DNA of 64,000 bases from Brasenia schreberi. Taxonomy: Eukaryota > Streptophyta > Magnoliopsida > Nymphaeales > Cabombaceae. Of this stretch, positions 12,641 to 22,916 are shown one piece after another (the first letter of the stretch is position 1; every line of letters starts with the position of its first letter). Below the pieces are notes generated by a model that was given only the letters and a program-made list of their open reading frames with translations, was not told where the DNA came from and searched no databases. The stretch covers positions 6,581,501 to 6,645,500 of the forward strand of contig JAYKKT010000089.1 of the NCBI GenBank assembly GCA_036023115.1, in the 5' to 3' direction. Both the position numbers and the translations under genes were made by a program.

Positions 12641-15600
12641 TGGTTAGAGAGACCTTCTACCATAAGAAGTGATTTTCTTTTTTGTGCAGTTGAATGCAAT
12701 AGTGGTGTATTTGCTGACTATGCTATCATCAATGTTACAAAAGTACTTTTACCCAAATCACAATGTGTCTCTCTGCTTATGTTATTTCTCCTATTGAAGT
12801 GTTGTCTGGAAGGATGCAGAACAAGCCGTAGCTGTCAGGAATCAGCTGCAGCAAATAGCCAGGCCTATGTATATCAGTCCACCTGCCCGTGGTGCACTTC
12901 TTGTACATACAATCTTGAGTGATCCAGATTTGAAGAGCCTTTGGCTTGAAGAGTTGAAGGTAGAGTTCAAAATTTCTCCTCTTCACTGGATATTTGACTG
13001 GAACCTTTATATTGAGATCTTTCTGTTTCGTATTCAAGTTTCCTTTTCAACCTTCTCTTTTGTTGGCTAATATTTATTTAGCTAGGTTCGTATTTAAGGT
13101 GATGGTCAATCACATCAGTGAAATGTGGTATATATTGTGTGAAAGCATTGAGAACCTCGGATCCCCACATAACTGGGAGCACATAACCAATCAGGTTTAA
13201 CCATATAATTTGAACTCTTATACAGTTTCTTGTTTACTTCGCAATTCCCATTTTGATGCTTCTTTTGCCTTGACTAAGAAGATAACTACTTTTTCTTTCT
13301 GTTTCCTTTCCTCTTATTTATTACTTTTCCTTTTGGAGTTCTTAAGCCCATCAGCGGTGTTTGACATGCAGATCGGTATGTTCTGCTACATAGTTTGTCT
13401 CCTCGGCAGGTTGACTTCCTCGCTAATGATTTCCATGTTTATATGACTCGTAGTGGTCGGATCATTTAAATTTGCCTTTTGTAAATAATTTTCATAGGTA
13501 AACCTGAAATAGTTACTTGCGAACCGGTGACTCGCCCTGGTGATTACAGCATGTCCATGAATAGATTTCCATACTTTAGTGTGGAATCCCTCGAGTTTGT
13601 CTCACAAATGCATCTGTTCAGCTATCTATATTCTCGGACAACTACTTAATTTTTTTTAATTGTTGAAATTTGATACTAAATTATCCTTGCCACATTTTTG
13701 GTGCAGCATGGCCGGAGTGACAACAGCAAATGTGCAATATTTGGCTAATGCTTGCTATTCATGAAGTTACAAAATCTGTAGATAAATTGGAAGTTCTGCC
13801 TTAACAGGCTAAGAAGTTAAATCTAAAATTGTAAATATAAGTTGGTTGGAGGGGAGTTTCCATTGAAGCTCTTGCGATTTTCATTCCACAAATAACGTGC
13901 ATGTTGCAGTTGTTGCTATCTCTTTTCTCATTATGGCTTTCCTTTTATTCTTGTCCTTCATCACGGAAATATTCTGCCTGGTCAGGGCAATCAAACCGAC
14001 TCTTGTATGAGCGCCTTTGGACCGTCGATAGTAATTACATGTTTCCAATGCCCTGAATAGCCTTGATTTCTGAAATAGATATTTCATATTGGTACAACTT
14101 GCAGGAATAAGTGGGTTGTTTGCTTGTGATTATTCAAAATCCCTCGAGAATCTTTCTAGCATTTGTGTATAATCCATATATTATACAAGTATATACATGG
14201 TGTTCTACAATTAGGCTGCTAATTGAGCTCACTAGTCCAGACAAGTTAACCCATTAACTTTCTCAACAGTTTTGTATCTCTCTGTGGGCTGGATGCATTT
14301 GGATCACAAAACAAGCTCAATGACTTTAAAATAACTAAGATAAGCTAAAAGAAGCCATAAATTTTGAGAAATTGGCTTCCTTGGATCATTACTTGAGTTT
14401 GAAGTGGAAAGGTTGATGTATATAACTTTTGATGATAAGCAGTATTAATTGCACTTTAGTGCAGAGACGAAAGCCCCAGATTTGTTGTACAACCTTCTCC
14501 GCCTAGATCTTTTACGAAGAATCAAACTTAATGGCGTCATTTGCAATTTGTTCATTATAATTGTTTTACACATAATTCACTTTTCAATACAACAAAAGTC
14601 GGGTGAAAATTTTATGTAAATGCTTGAATTGCATTTTCTCGGGGAAACATACACTCCCTAATTATATGTGCACCTTCAATTGTTGAGCACAATAATCACA
14701 AAAGCAGCAAATCTTGATAAAAGAGTCAACAAAATGAAAACGAGCCAAGTCCCAATTTTACGTTGGAAAATCTTTAGGGAGAGAGAAAACTACGAGACAA
14801 AGAGATCCAGGATATGTTTTAAGAGGAATACAAATAATATGGGAAAAAGGGAAAAATCTGTGCCTAACTGATGATAAGCATGTCATGAAAACGTAAAGAT
14901 GTGCAGAACTCTTCTCCCTTTTCTTCCTCCCTTTCCTGCCATCTTTCTCTCCCACTTCTCTTTCATTGATTCCCCAAAGGGTTGTACCTTCCTCATAGTA
15001 GCTGTCTGCAACTAAGAGAGCCCAACTTTTTCTCTCACGTTGTCTCTATTAAGCACAAGAAGAATCTCTCTTATATGTTAGAAGAGCTCACGTCCAAAAA
15101 GAATCCATCTTTATCTTGGTCTAACAACGCAACAAAGGAAACTACAACGGGGGTGTTCACCATGTTAATTTGGTGGGAATTATGCCCACCAGGCGACATG
15201 ATTTCCGACTACATTGACAATCGTCCTTTTCAGTTTCTTCAGAGAGAATCATTATTGGTTGATCATGCTCAATACCAACAAAGCAATACTGTCTCTTGCG
15301 CGATGCTTGTCCTTTGGTGGGGTATTCGCGGTCCTGTGTCTTGGATTCTCTTGTATGAACCTTTTCATTGTCTAGGACATCTGGTATTCATTGATGCAAC
15401 ATATTTTTATGTTCTATTCTTGGCATGAAAAGCTGAAAACTTTGCTTGAGCATACAAACCATCTCCGTGAAGCACATAACTCCTTGATTTAACTCTGTTT
15501 TAGAAACTTTTCCGTAAACGTCTCCGTACATGTTTCTATGATCATAGTATATTCAGCTTATATTAGACAAAGCACTCCTACAGCTTAAGACTACTATGAT

Positions 15601-15754
15601 ATCTCTCTCCTTGCAAATGTGAAAAATATAACTTGAGATGGACTTTCCAAAATCTTAAAATAGGCAGCGGATGACCACAAAAGTGTTGGAAAGAAACAAT
15701 AAAGAATTATCTAGTTTATATTGAGTTAACTACTAGCATGGCACATGATAGGAC

Positions 15755-15830
15755 TCTGTGGAAACAAAGAATGCATGTAGCCGACCCCATCTAGTGTGGA
15801 AAAAGTCTTAGTTGTTGTTGTTGTTGTGTG
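15755..15830 (+). mobile_element. RTE LINE 3' tail
   Basis: GACTCTGTGGAAACAAAG, CGACCCCATCTAGTGTGG and a terminal TTGTTGTTGTTGTTG run match, in plus orientation, the 3' end of the RTE fragments in the aminotransferase intron. No coding part remains. Confidence 0.7.
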
Positions 15831-17032
15831 GACTTTCCAGAATCTGTATCACCTACCACAGACATCTTGGAAGCACTAAGACTCCAACATAGTATCACCT
15901 GACCAACATTTTGAAGTCTTTCTAGATATTTTATGTATAATATTACTGCAAAATACTATGAAGAAATATTGTCACTATCTGCTTGAGGTCTAAATCAAGA
16001 TTCACGAGAAATTGTAATATTATCCTAATGGAAGTTATGTCAAGTACTACAATAAAAAAATTATTAAGATCAACGTTCTCCTTTTTCCCTATTGCCTTCA
16101 TCAATAGTCTGGCTTTATACCTCACTCACTTTGGACTTTAATTTCGCAATTTGTAAACCCATTTTCTTTTTGTAGAGGGAACTGCGTAAGATGATCTACA
16201 AAGGAAAACAATGTAAGAAACCTGAGGAACTCATATGTGGAGGATTCAACTCAATTTCCTTTATTGGCATCTCAAATAATCTATGATATATAGAGATAAT
16301 TACTTGAATTGTCCACATGGGAGCGGGTCATATGAGTGTGTCTCTAATGCTGGTTGATATGGTTGGTTTTGGTGTTTGGCCTACTATTTTCTCCTGTGCT
16401 TGGTATTCTCATCCTTCGACCATCAGTCCATTGTGGAGGTCCTTTATGATTCTGCCTGCTAGTTAAGGAGGTGAACTGCTGTCTTCACATGCCCCAGTAT
16501 CACATAGCAATGTTGTGCCGCTTGCACCACCAAGCAGAGTGAACCAAACTGGCCACAAGTCGAGCCACCCAGTGCCGCAGGCATATTTGACCAAAGGGTG
16601 ACTGTCTTCTTTTTTATCTGCTAATATTTTAGTCTAATGAAATGAAATTTCATATCTGAGCGACTTCATTTTAGAATGTTTTCCTATAGTGTTTGGGCTT
16701 GACTTTCCCTTTTTCCCGTTCATGCTGAAATGTACATGACATGAAGAAGGTTATACCTAGAACATTTTCGGGTCGTGTTCATGTTGGTCTTTTTAACTTG
16801 TAATGTCTGAATTGCCACGCCTAGACACAGGGACCTCTTACAGCAGGTCAAGTGTTTAATTGCCATTGAGATTCTTTTCATTACCAATTGGTAAGCTCTG
16901 CCTAAGCCCAACTTGCTTTGTAAAAGAAAGAAGAATAAAACGAAACCCCAGGACCCCATGATACTACATTTAATAAGAAACTTACGTGCATGTCATATTT
17001 TAACTCATCTAGGGAAAGCTTGTCTGAGCACC

Positions 17033-17034
<2 letters not shown>

Positions 17035-17120
<86 letters not shown>
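17035..17120. repeat. Compound (TG)n(AG)n microsatellite
   Basis: About 19 TG units followed by about 24 AG units, read directly. Confidence 0.95.
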
Positions 17121-17126
<6 letters not shown>

Positions 17127-18269
17127 TTTGTAATATATGTGGTAGGTGCAGGCACGATCCAAAGTTCGATTGTAGAATGAATGAGTGAGTGAGTGCCATG
17201 CCTCGAACAATGTCCATAATGCAGAATAAAATAAATTTATTGACCAGATTGCAGACAAGTGAAGAATTTAAGATTGAAAAAAAAATGTTCAAAGCCCTCA
17301 CATCACATGCCACGCTAATTAACCATGGTAGACATCTACTTAAATGCGCCCTTCAGTACCTCAGACGATAGCGTGCCTAATAAATTAACTGCTTTGCCTT
17401 ATTAATTACCCCTAGTTTTCAGTTCAATATAAAACTAGTTCCTCAGAATATCATGTCTTCCAATTATGTGAAGAAAAGCAACATAATTCCGACCTAACTT
17501 ATTGGAATCTACCGATCACAGCCTGATGGTTTAGTATTACAATTAACATTTTACTATTTGAATTAGTTGTTTCACATTTTACGTAAACCAATCACTTTTT
17601 CTCTACATGATGAGTGACAAAAAGTTATTTCTTGCAATCAACTGGTAGGGTTTTGCATGATCCCTATTAGCTTTTGTGAAAAGGAAGTTATTTCTTGAAA
17701 TCCCTTAGGAAAAGGTCTAGAGTTAGGGTGCCAATAAGGCTTACAATTAGACGGCCGGTTTGAAACCTGCATGGTGGTTCCAACCGCAACTGAATCGGGC
17801 CCCAAAACGGCTGAAATCTGAACCAATAAAACCGTACCCAGAATGAGAGGCCACCCAGTTCAGTTCCAGTTCCATCTTACTAGAACTCGTGGTTTGGAAC
17901 TGCTAATGTAACCGGAACTGATAATGTCTCAAAACTAGGATCGAGCTGGTTCAGTTACAATTCCAGGCGCTGAGGTAACCGAAACTGATAATGTCTACTT
18001 GCAACATCTAGGTATTCTATTGGAACTCAATCCATATTCAACATGGAAGTTTCTTTATAGACCACTCTACTGGTGTTAGGGTTCAGAACCCACAAAAGAC
18101 CTACCAGAACTCCATTTGTCTCATTCCAACATGCAGCAGGTTATTGAAAATTATTTTTTTTAACAAAATTAATTTAGTAGGGTGTAGTAACATGGCTCAT
18201 ATATCAAAATTTTAGTTTAATATGATATGGCCACATGAACTATTAAGATTTTAGCCAAAATGTCTAAAT

Positions 18270-18392
18270 GATGCATCGAGAGTGTTAGCTCAAGGGCAGG
18301 GGCTCTAGTGCTATTGCTGTTGGTGGGGAGTTCGACTTCCAAAAGGTGGTGTGCGTGTTAGGCTTCGGCCTCCTCTTGTAACAAAAAAGAAA
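18270..18392 (+). mobile_element. tRNA-like SINE, copy 2
   Basis: GTTAGCTCAAGGGCAGGGGC resembles a tRNA A box. About 33 bp further, GGAGTTCGACTTCC resembles a B box. These are followed by GTGTTAGGCTTCGGCC, CTCCTCTTGTAACAAAAAAG and an A-rich end. It has the same architecture as the copies near 4040 and 19890. Confidence 0.6.
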
Positions 18393-19889
18393 ACATAAAT
18401 TGTGTTCAAGTACCTATCACTTTTATCTTTTTATGAAATCTCAACATTTTAGGGACGACAGTCACCTACATGACATACCACAAGACGGGTTTGATTGAGA
18501 TTGCCATCCCGATCTACAGTGTGAAGAGTTTTGCATTCCAAGTAGTAATATGTAAATTCATCATAGTTTGAATGGTTAAACATCAATTTCCCAACTAAAT
18601 ACTTACTCCACGAATGTGCACTGGCTGGAATTGGTGAAAGGAAATTGTATATTCCTGTTGAGTAAACTGTAGAGGAGTGTGATAGTTAATGAAAGCAACC
18701 GACATCACCACCATATCCTCGATTCTAAATATTTAAAATTTTAACTCTAAAACATATCTTTACGGAGTTCTTTTCCAAGCTTTGAAGAATTCTCCACGCC
18801 AAGCAAACTTGGGTTTTATTAAACAATAAAGAAGTAGTAGAGAGCATTGACAAATCCAGCAGACCCACTATATAGTACCACCAAGTATCCTGTAGCAATA
18901 AGCAATTAATGACAACCTTAAACGTAATTATTGCCAAATGAAAGTTCCACGCGTTCATATATATGAAACTAAACCTCATTATTACTAATTCAGGTTTTAA
19001 GTTGAACAAAAGTATGTATGTACATCAATGGGTTCACGATCATCCAATTCAATCTAATTGGGTTTTGCACAATTGATTTTGGTTGAAATGAATGTGCAAA
19101 ATTAGTAACTAATTATTTATGAATCAGATTTAATTAATTACCTGAAGATATTGGTTTTAAAAGCAAGTACCAAGAGTCCTTCGAACATTAATTATTAACC
19201 TACTCTTGTTTTAATTAGTTAACAAACCCGACTGAACAGTTCGTGTTGCCATCTGTTTGAACTTCGAAGCGATATCAATTGACATTGTTAAATTTATGTC
19301 TTATCACTGTATGCACGGCGACCTAAAATTTGGCACTAAGCAGTTTTCAATTTAGCTCTTCTTCCATCCTGCTTTGTGCATCGGTCTGCCAGTGACTGAA
19401 GTTCATACTTGTGTTTGACAGAGAAGCAAGTCAGATTGGCAAAGAAGATCCCCAGATACAAAGCATGTCTTTTGCTCGTCATCGCAAGGGAAAGGTTAAA
19501 AGGACACAAAGATACGTCATATCTTTTAGTACCTTTTGGTAGGAATAATATGCAAAATTGGGACATGAATTGTGGGCAAGTTGGAATATCCCCCATGTGA
19601 CACACAATTTTGAGAAGCGTGAACATATTCGAAAGATGGAAGATTGAAGAAAAAGAGTTCCACAAACTTATCAAATTTTAGAAACAACTTTGCTTAATCT
19701 CTTGTTTTGTCCAATGGGTGTTCATGTCGTAGCTGGGAGTTCGAATCCTATAAGTGCCATCTCAAGCACAAGGCGATAGGCCATGAATGACTAGGGTCCT
19801 AACATCAAAGTTTTGCATTGAGATATTCGAACAGCTCAACAGTGGTTTTTCCAAGAGAACAAAAACACAGCTTTCTTATGTTAATAGGA

Positions 19890-20000
19890 CCCTTTTTTGT
19901 TATAAGGGGAGGACGACAACACACACACGCACATGCACAGATGCACCTCCTGGGAAATCGAACTACTAAGAGCCCTGCCAGTTGATATAACTCTCTTGGT
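19890..20000 (-). mobile_element. tRNA-like SINE, copy 3
   Basis: The minus strand reads TTATATCAACTGGCAGGGCT (A-box-like), TAGTTCGATTTCCC (B-box-like), a GTGCATGTGCGTGTGTG stretch, GTCCTCCCCTTATAACAAAA and an A-rich end, matching the other two copies in order and spacing. Confidence 0.6.
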
Positions 20001-21363
20001 GTTAATACGACCATTTATTATGAGGACGTCATATATCCAAGTTAAATTAATTGGACCATTTATTTTTAAGCAGACATGCATTATGGCCGTGGATCTCCAG
20101 GCATGAGAAACACTAATTCCAACGTTTCTTAAGTTAGCACGGTGAATTCCTGCAGAAATGGCACATCTTTGATTTTCTACCCAGATGAATGTAAATGAAT
20201 TTGATATCAATGTTCTCTCATTGACCAAACTCTTGAATTCATGCTTGAGAGACGAATGTCCTACGGTCACATAATGCCTCTTGAGGTCCACATGCGAAAT
20301 ATTGAGATGTCTGAGCAGTTATGAAGTTCTCAAATGCAAAACCACCATTAATTGCAGCCGCTAAACATAGGAAATCCTCTAAAGTGTCAAACCATTCGAG
20401 CTGAATCAAGTAGTTTTGTCTCACCTCGATATATAAGAGATTCAAAACGAAAGTAAATGAACTTCGCGGTTTTACTTCCTCGAGGAAGACCTTGGGCTTT
20501 AACACAGTTCAATTCACCAAACACTTCGTTTATTGCAATTCCTGAAGAGACCGTCGTTATTTGTCAACTACACCACCTGCTTTGCGTACTCACACGTGCA
20601 TCTTCCGATGATGGAGGCCGCTGCACCAACTCACTTATAGCAAAAGCTCTCTCTCTCTCACAACGCAGATGAAAATAAAAAAGAATAAATCATTCCTATT
20701 AAAAGCTCAAGTGATTTTTGGGTCAATCTGTTCCGTGTGAAAAGATCGTTTGCATCAAAGATCACTTATAGCAAACTTTCCAACGGAACGTAGTTTCAGC
20801 TGCAAAATCAAAGGCTGGAGTACTTCTTGAAGCCTTATTATGAACAAGGTTTTACCATGCCTTTTACAGTGTCCACAACTTAATGTCACCAATATAGAAA
20901 GGCAAGCCGTGATCTCTTTCCTCATCAGGCACACATAAAGACGTGAGAGTGAAGCAAAGCAGATAGAGGCCCATAAGCATTCTGATGTAAAAGAGAACAA
21001 CACACATTGAGGGATCTTTTCTGCATTCCACCATCTAATATTTTCTGATTATTAAGCCATTGCCCACTCCTGATACAACACACAGGTTTTCCTAGAGCAT
21101 CCTAACTCAAATCAACTTGAATCTTTAAATGAATCACGAAAATGCGTGATGACATCTAGTAGAAGGAGAACATCGGCAAAGCGTCGAGTAAAAAATATTT
21201 TGGTTGCACACTTTCTCGCCAAAGGATTTACTGATGCCCTTCTAAAATTATTTTTTGGCGTACTGGTGATTTGAAGGCGTTAGATGGATACAAGAGAATT
21301 TCATACATTTAATGCCAGAAGTTCACATTCAACACAGAGCTTCAGGTGTTGAACCTTTACATC

Positions 21364-21616
21364 TTGTATTGCCAATCGCTTGTCACCAGTGTTTTGATCT
21401 TCTGGTTGTTTGTTTTCTATAACAAGCTCAACTAACAAAAATACAAGTCAAAACGAACCAGTAGTCCACCATCTGGTGACAAGCGAATTGCTGTTTGTTC
21501 ACGTTTGTATTGCCAATCGCTTGTCACCAGTGTTTTGATCTTCTGGTTGTTTGTTTTCTATAACAAGCTCAACTAACAAAAATACAAGTCAAAACGAACC
21601 AGTAGTCCACCATCTG
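21364..21616. repeat. 112-bp direct repeat with internal inverted repeat
   Basis: The segments 21364-21475 and 21505-21616 look identical by eye (from TTGTATTGCCAATCG to AGTAGTCCACCATCTG). The 29-bp spacer begins with GTGACAAGCGAATTG, so CAATCGCTTGTCACCAG at 21373-21389 can pair with CTGGTGACAAGCGAATTG at 21473-21490 with one bulged base. The block ends 34 bp from the LBD stop codon and so probably lies in that gene's 3' UTR. Confidence 0.9.
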
Positions 21617-21649
21617 ATCAAGAAAACTTTGAACTTTTCCACAAGTTTT

Positions 21650-22538
21650 TCAACCATAATAAGAAGCATTTTCATTCGAAATGGAACTAAAATCAACAGA
21701 TGAAGATTGCGTATACATGGAAGAAGATGCTGTCGTTGGCTGCTGCATCTGTGGGGGTGCTGGAGATGGCGCCGGTGCAGCAATCACCACGGCCGAGGCT
21801 GCCGCTGTCGAATCAAGCAAGGAAGCATGGGATTGATTCATGATATTCGCCGTCTCTAGGTACTTGCACTTCAATATCTCAGCCCTCACGGCGTTGAGCT
21901 CGGCCTGTAGTGACTGCACCTGCTGCTGCAGCGCCGAGATTGCACCCATGCACCCATAAACTGGATCCCTCAGCCTCACATTTGCTTCGTAAACCAGACT
22001 ATTTGCCGCATCGGCCCGTTGGCTCTCCGGTACCTCCTAAATCGATCAATAACAGATCGCAAAATTTTTATTAGTTCCATAAAAAGGATTACACATCAAA
22101 TAATTAACATACTGGTAGAATACAAATTACTATCTTTTCGAAATATGGAAGCATTTTTTCTTTAAAAAAGACAGATGGGTGTCAGGAAAATCAGGAAATA
22201 ACACAATTTTTTCGAAATATGGTTACAAGTTCCAATAGAGATATGGGTATAAGGAAATTAAGAAAAATACACACCATGAGCATCTTGGAGACGTTGCTTG
22301 CACCGAAGACCTTGTGTACAGAAGCAAATTTTTGTGGTTCATGAGGGGAGAAGTAAGGAGAGAAAGGACACTCTTGTGCACACCGACGCCTTAACAGTTT
22401 GCACGCAGCGCACGGTATGATAGTGTTTAGATTGCCTGAATGATTGAGCAATAAAGTCCTTCTTCCCATCTTCTGATCAGTGGCATCTGTTTCTCGCTTG
22501 ATCTTCTTTCCTATCTCATCCTGCCTCTCCCTAGACAT
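21650..22538 (-). CDS. LOB-domain protein, class I, LBD15/LBD4-like
   Basis: LBD proteins are plant-specific nuclear transcription factors that act at organ boundaries and in vascular and meristem development. I splice two exons, 22538-22275 and 22036-21650, with a phase-0 GT-AG intron, giving 216 residues; the start is the ATG in MSRERQDEIGKKIKRE. The LOB domain holds the zinc-finger-like C block CX2CX6CX3C (C43, C46, C53, C57), the GAS block (FSPHEPQKFASVHKVFGAS), the invariant DP of RLRDPVYGC, and a leucine-zipper-like coiled coil LQQQVQSLQAELNAVRAEIL, all diagnostic of class I. The C-terminal tail is rich in Ala, Pro, Ser and Gln and ends SYYG. The intron sits after MLM, the usual place for this subfamily. 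The closest relatives I recall are LBD15 and LBD4; I cannot decide between them. The gene looks intact. Confidence 0.93.
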
Positions 22539-22893
22539 CAAACGAAAAACCAAACAGGAACAGAAAGGATTCAATGCGATCACTTTAGGTTTGCCCTGCT
22601 TGATCTAGAAAAGGATTCAAAAACTTGGCTGAAGATAGAACATAGCCTAGGTTGGGATCTGTTACTTTTATGGGATTTTATTATTTTTTATTGGTTTTGG
22701 AGATGAAATCAATGGGAAGAGAGAAGCGGGTGGCGAGTTAGGGTTTGGACCTTTCGATCTTGACAGAAGAATAAGGATGGTACAGAGGCAGGTTGGAGGA
22801 ATAACAGGTGAAAGTGATGGGAGAAGAGTCCTTAAAAGGCAAGGTTCTAACTGCGGAAGAAAAGTGGACCTTTTGTTTTCTCACCCTCCTCCC

Positions 22894-22916
22894 TTCTATA
22901 TGAGGCTGCTATATTT
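22894..22916 (-). promoter_or_regulatory. Candidate TATA region of the LBD gene
   Basis: On the minus strand, AAATATAG and then CATATAG lie about 360-380 bp upstream of the LBD start codon, giving a plausible core promoter with a long 5' leader. This is position-based inference only. Confidence 0.25.

Larger units (their letters stand above)
8034..13800 (+). pseudogene. Mitochondrial-type aspartate aminotransferase pseudogene (10 exons)
   Basis: The intact enzyme is a PLP-dependent transaminase that interconverts aspartate plus 2-oxoglutarate with oxaloacetate plus glutamate. Exons as I splice them: 8034-8183, 8279-8364, 8863-9069, 9308-9413, 9561-9665, 9793-9965, 12800-12959, 13099-13194, 13372-about 13470, 13707-13764. 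The ATG at 8034 gives an Arg-rich N-terminus (MAVSLLRKRWFSCSS) followed by WWESVKPATKDPI, typical of mitochondrial forms. Recognisable blocks are [40 protein letters not shown] and SYAKIMGIYG with the PLP lysine at 9925-9927. Lesions: TGA at 9844-9846 just after GFAS; the arginine of the YGxRVG motif is glycine (GGA, 9949-9951); a one-base deletion near 13385-13395; the exon 9 donor reads ATTTAAAT with no GT; an extra TGCT near 13753 shifts the C-terminus to a stop at 13762. Introns are kept, so this is a dead gene copy, not a retrocopy. Confidence 0.9.
13801..21363. other. Intergenic region without a convincing gene
   Basis: About 7.5 kb between the aminotransferase pseudogene and the LBD gene. 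It contains an RTE tail, two SINE-like copies, a GT/GA microsatellite and a CCGAA-rich degenerate element near 17730-18130. A 148-codon frame at 14982-15428 has no recognisable domain. I see nothing else I can name. Confidence 0.6.

Noticed and set aside
14982..15428. 148-codon frame on the plus strand
   Set aside because: It has an ATG and a stop but no recognisable domain, no homologous block I know and no clear codon bias or splice context. I cannot support it as a gene.
20239..20505. Minus-strand frame with protein-like text (LEWFDTLEDFLCLAAAINGG)
   Set aside because: It looks more exon-like than most, and a second frame continues at 19881-20291, but neither matches a family I recognise and the second runs into a SINE. 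It might be a dead gene fragment; a protein search would settle it.
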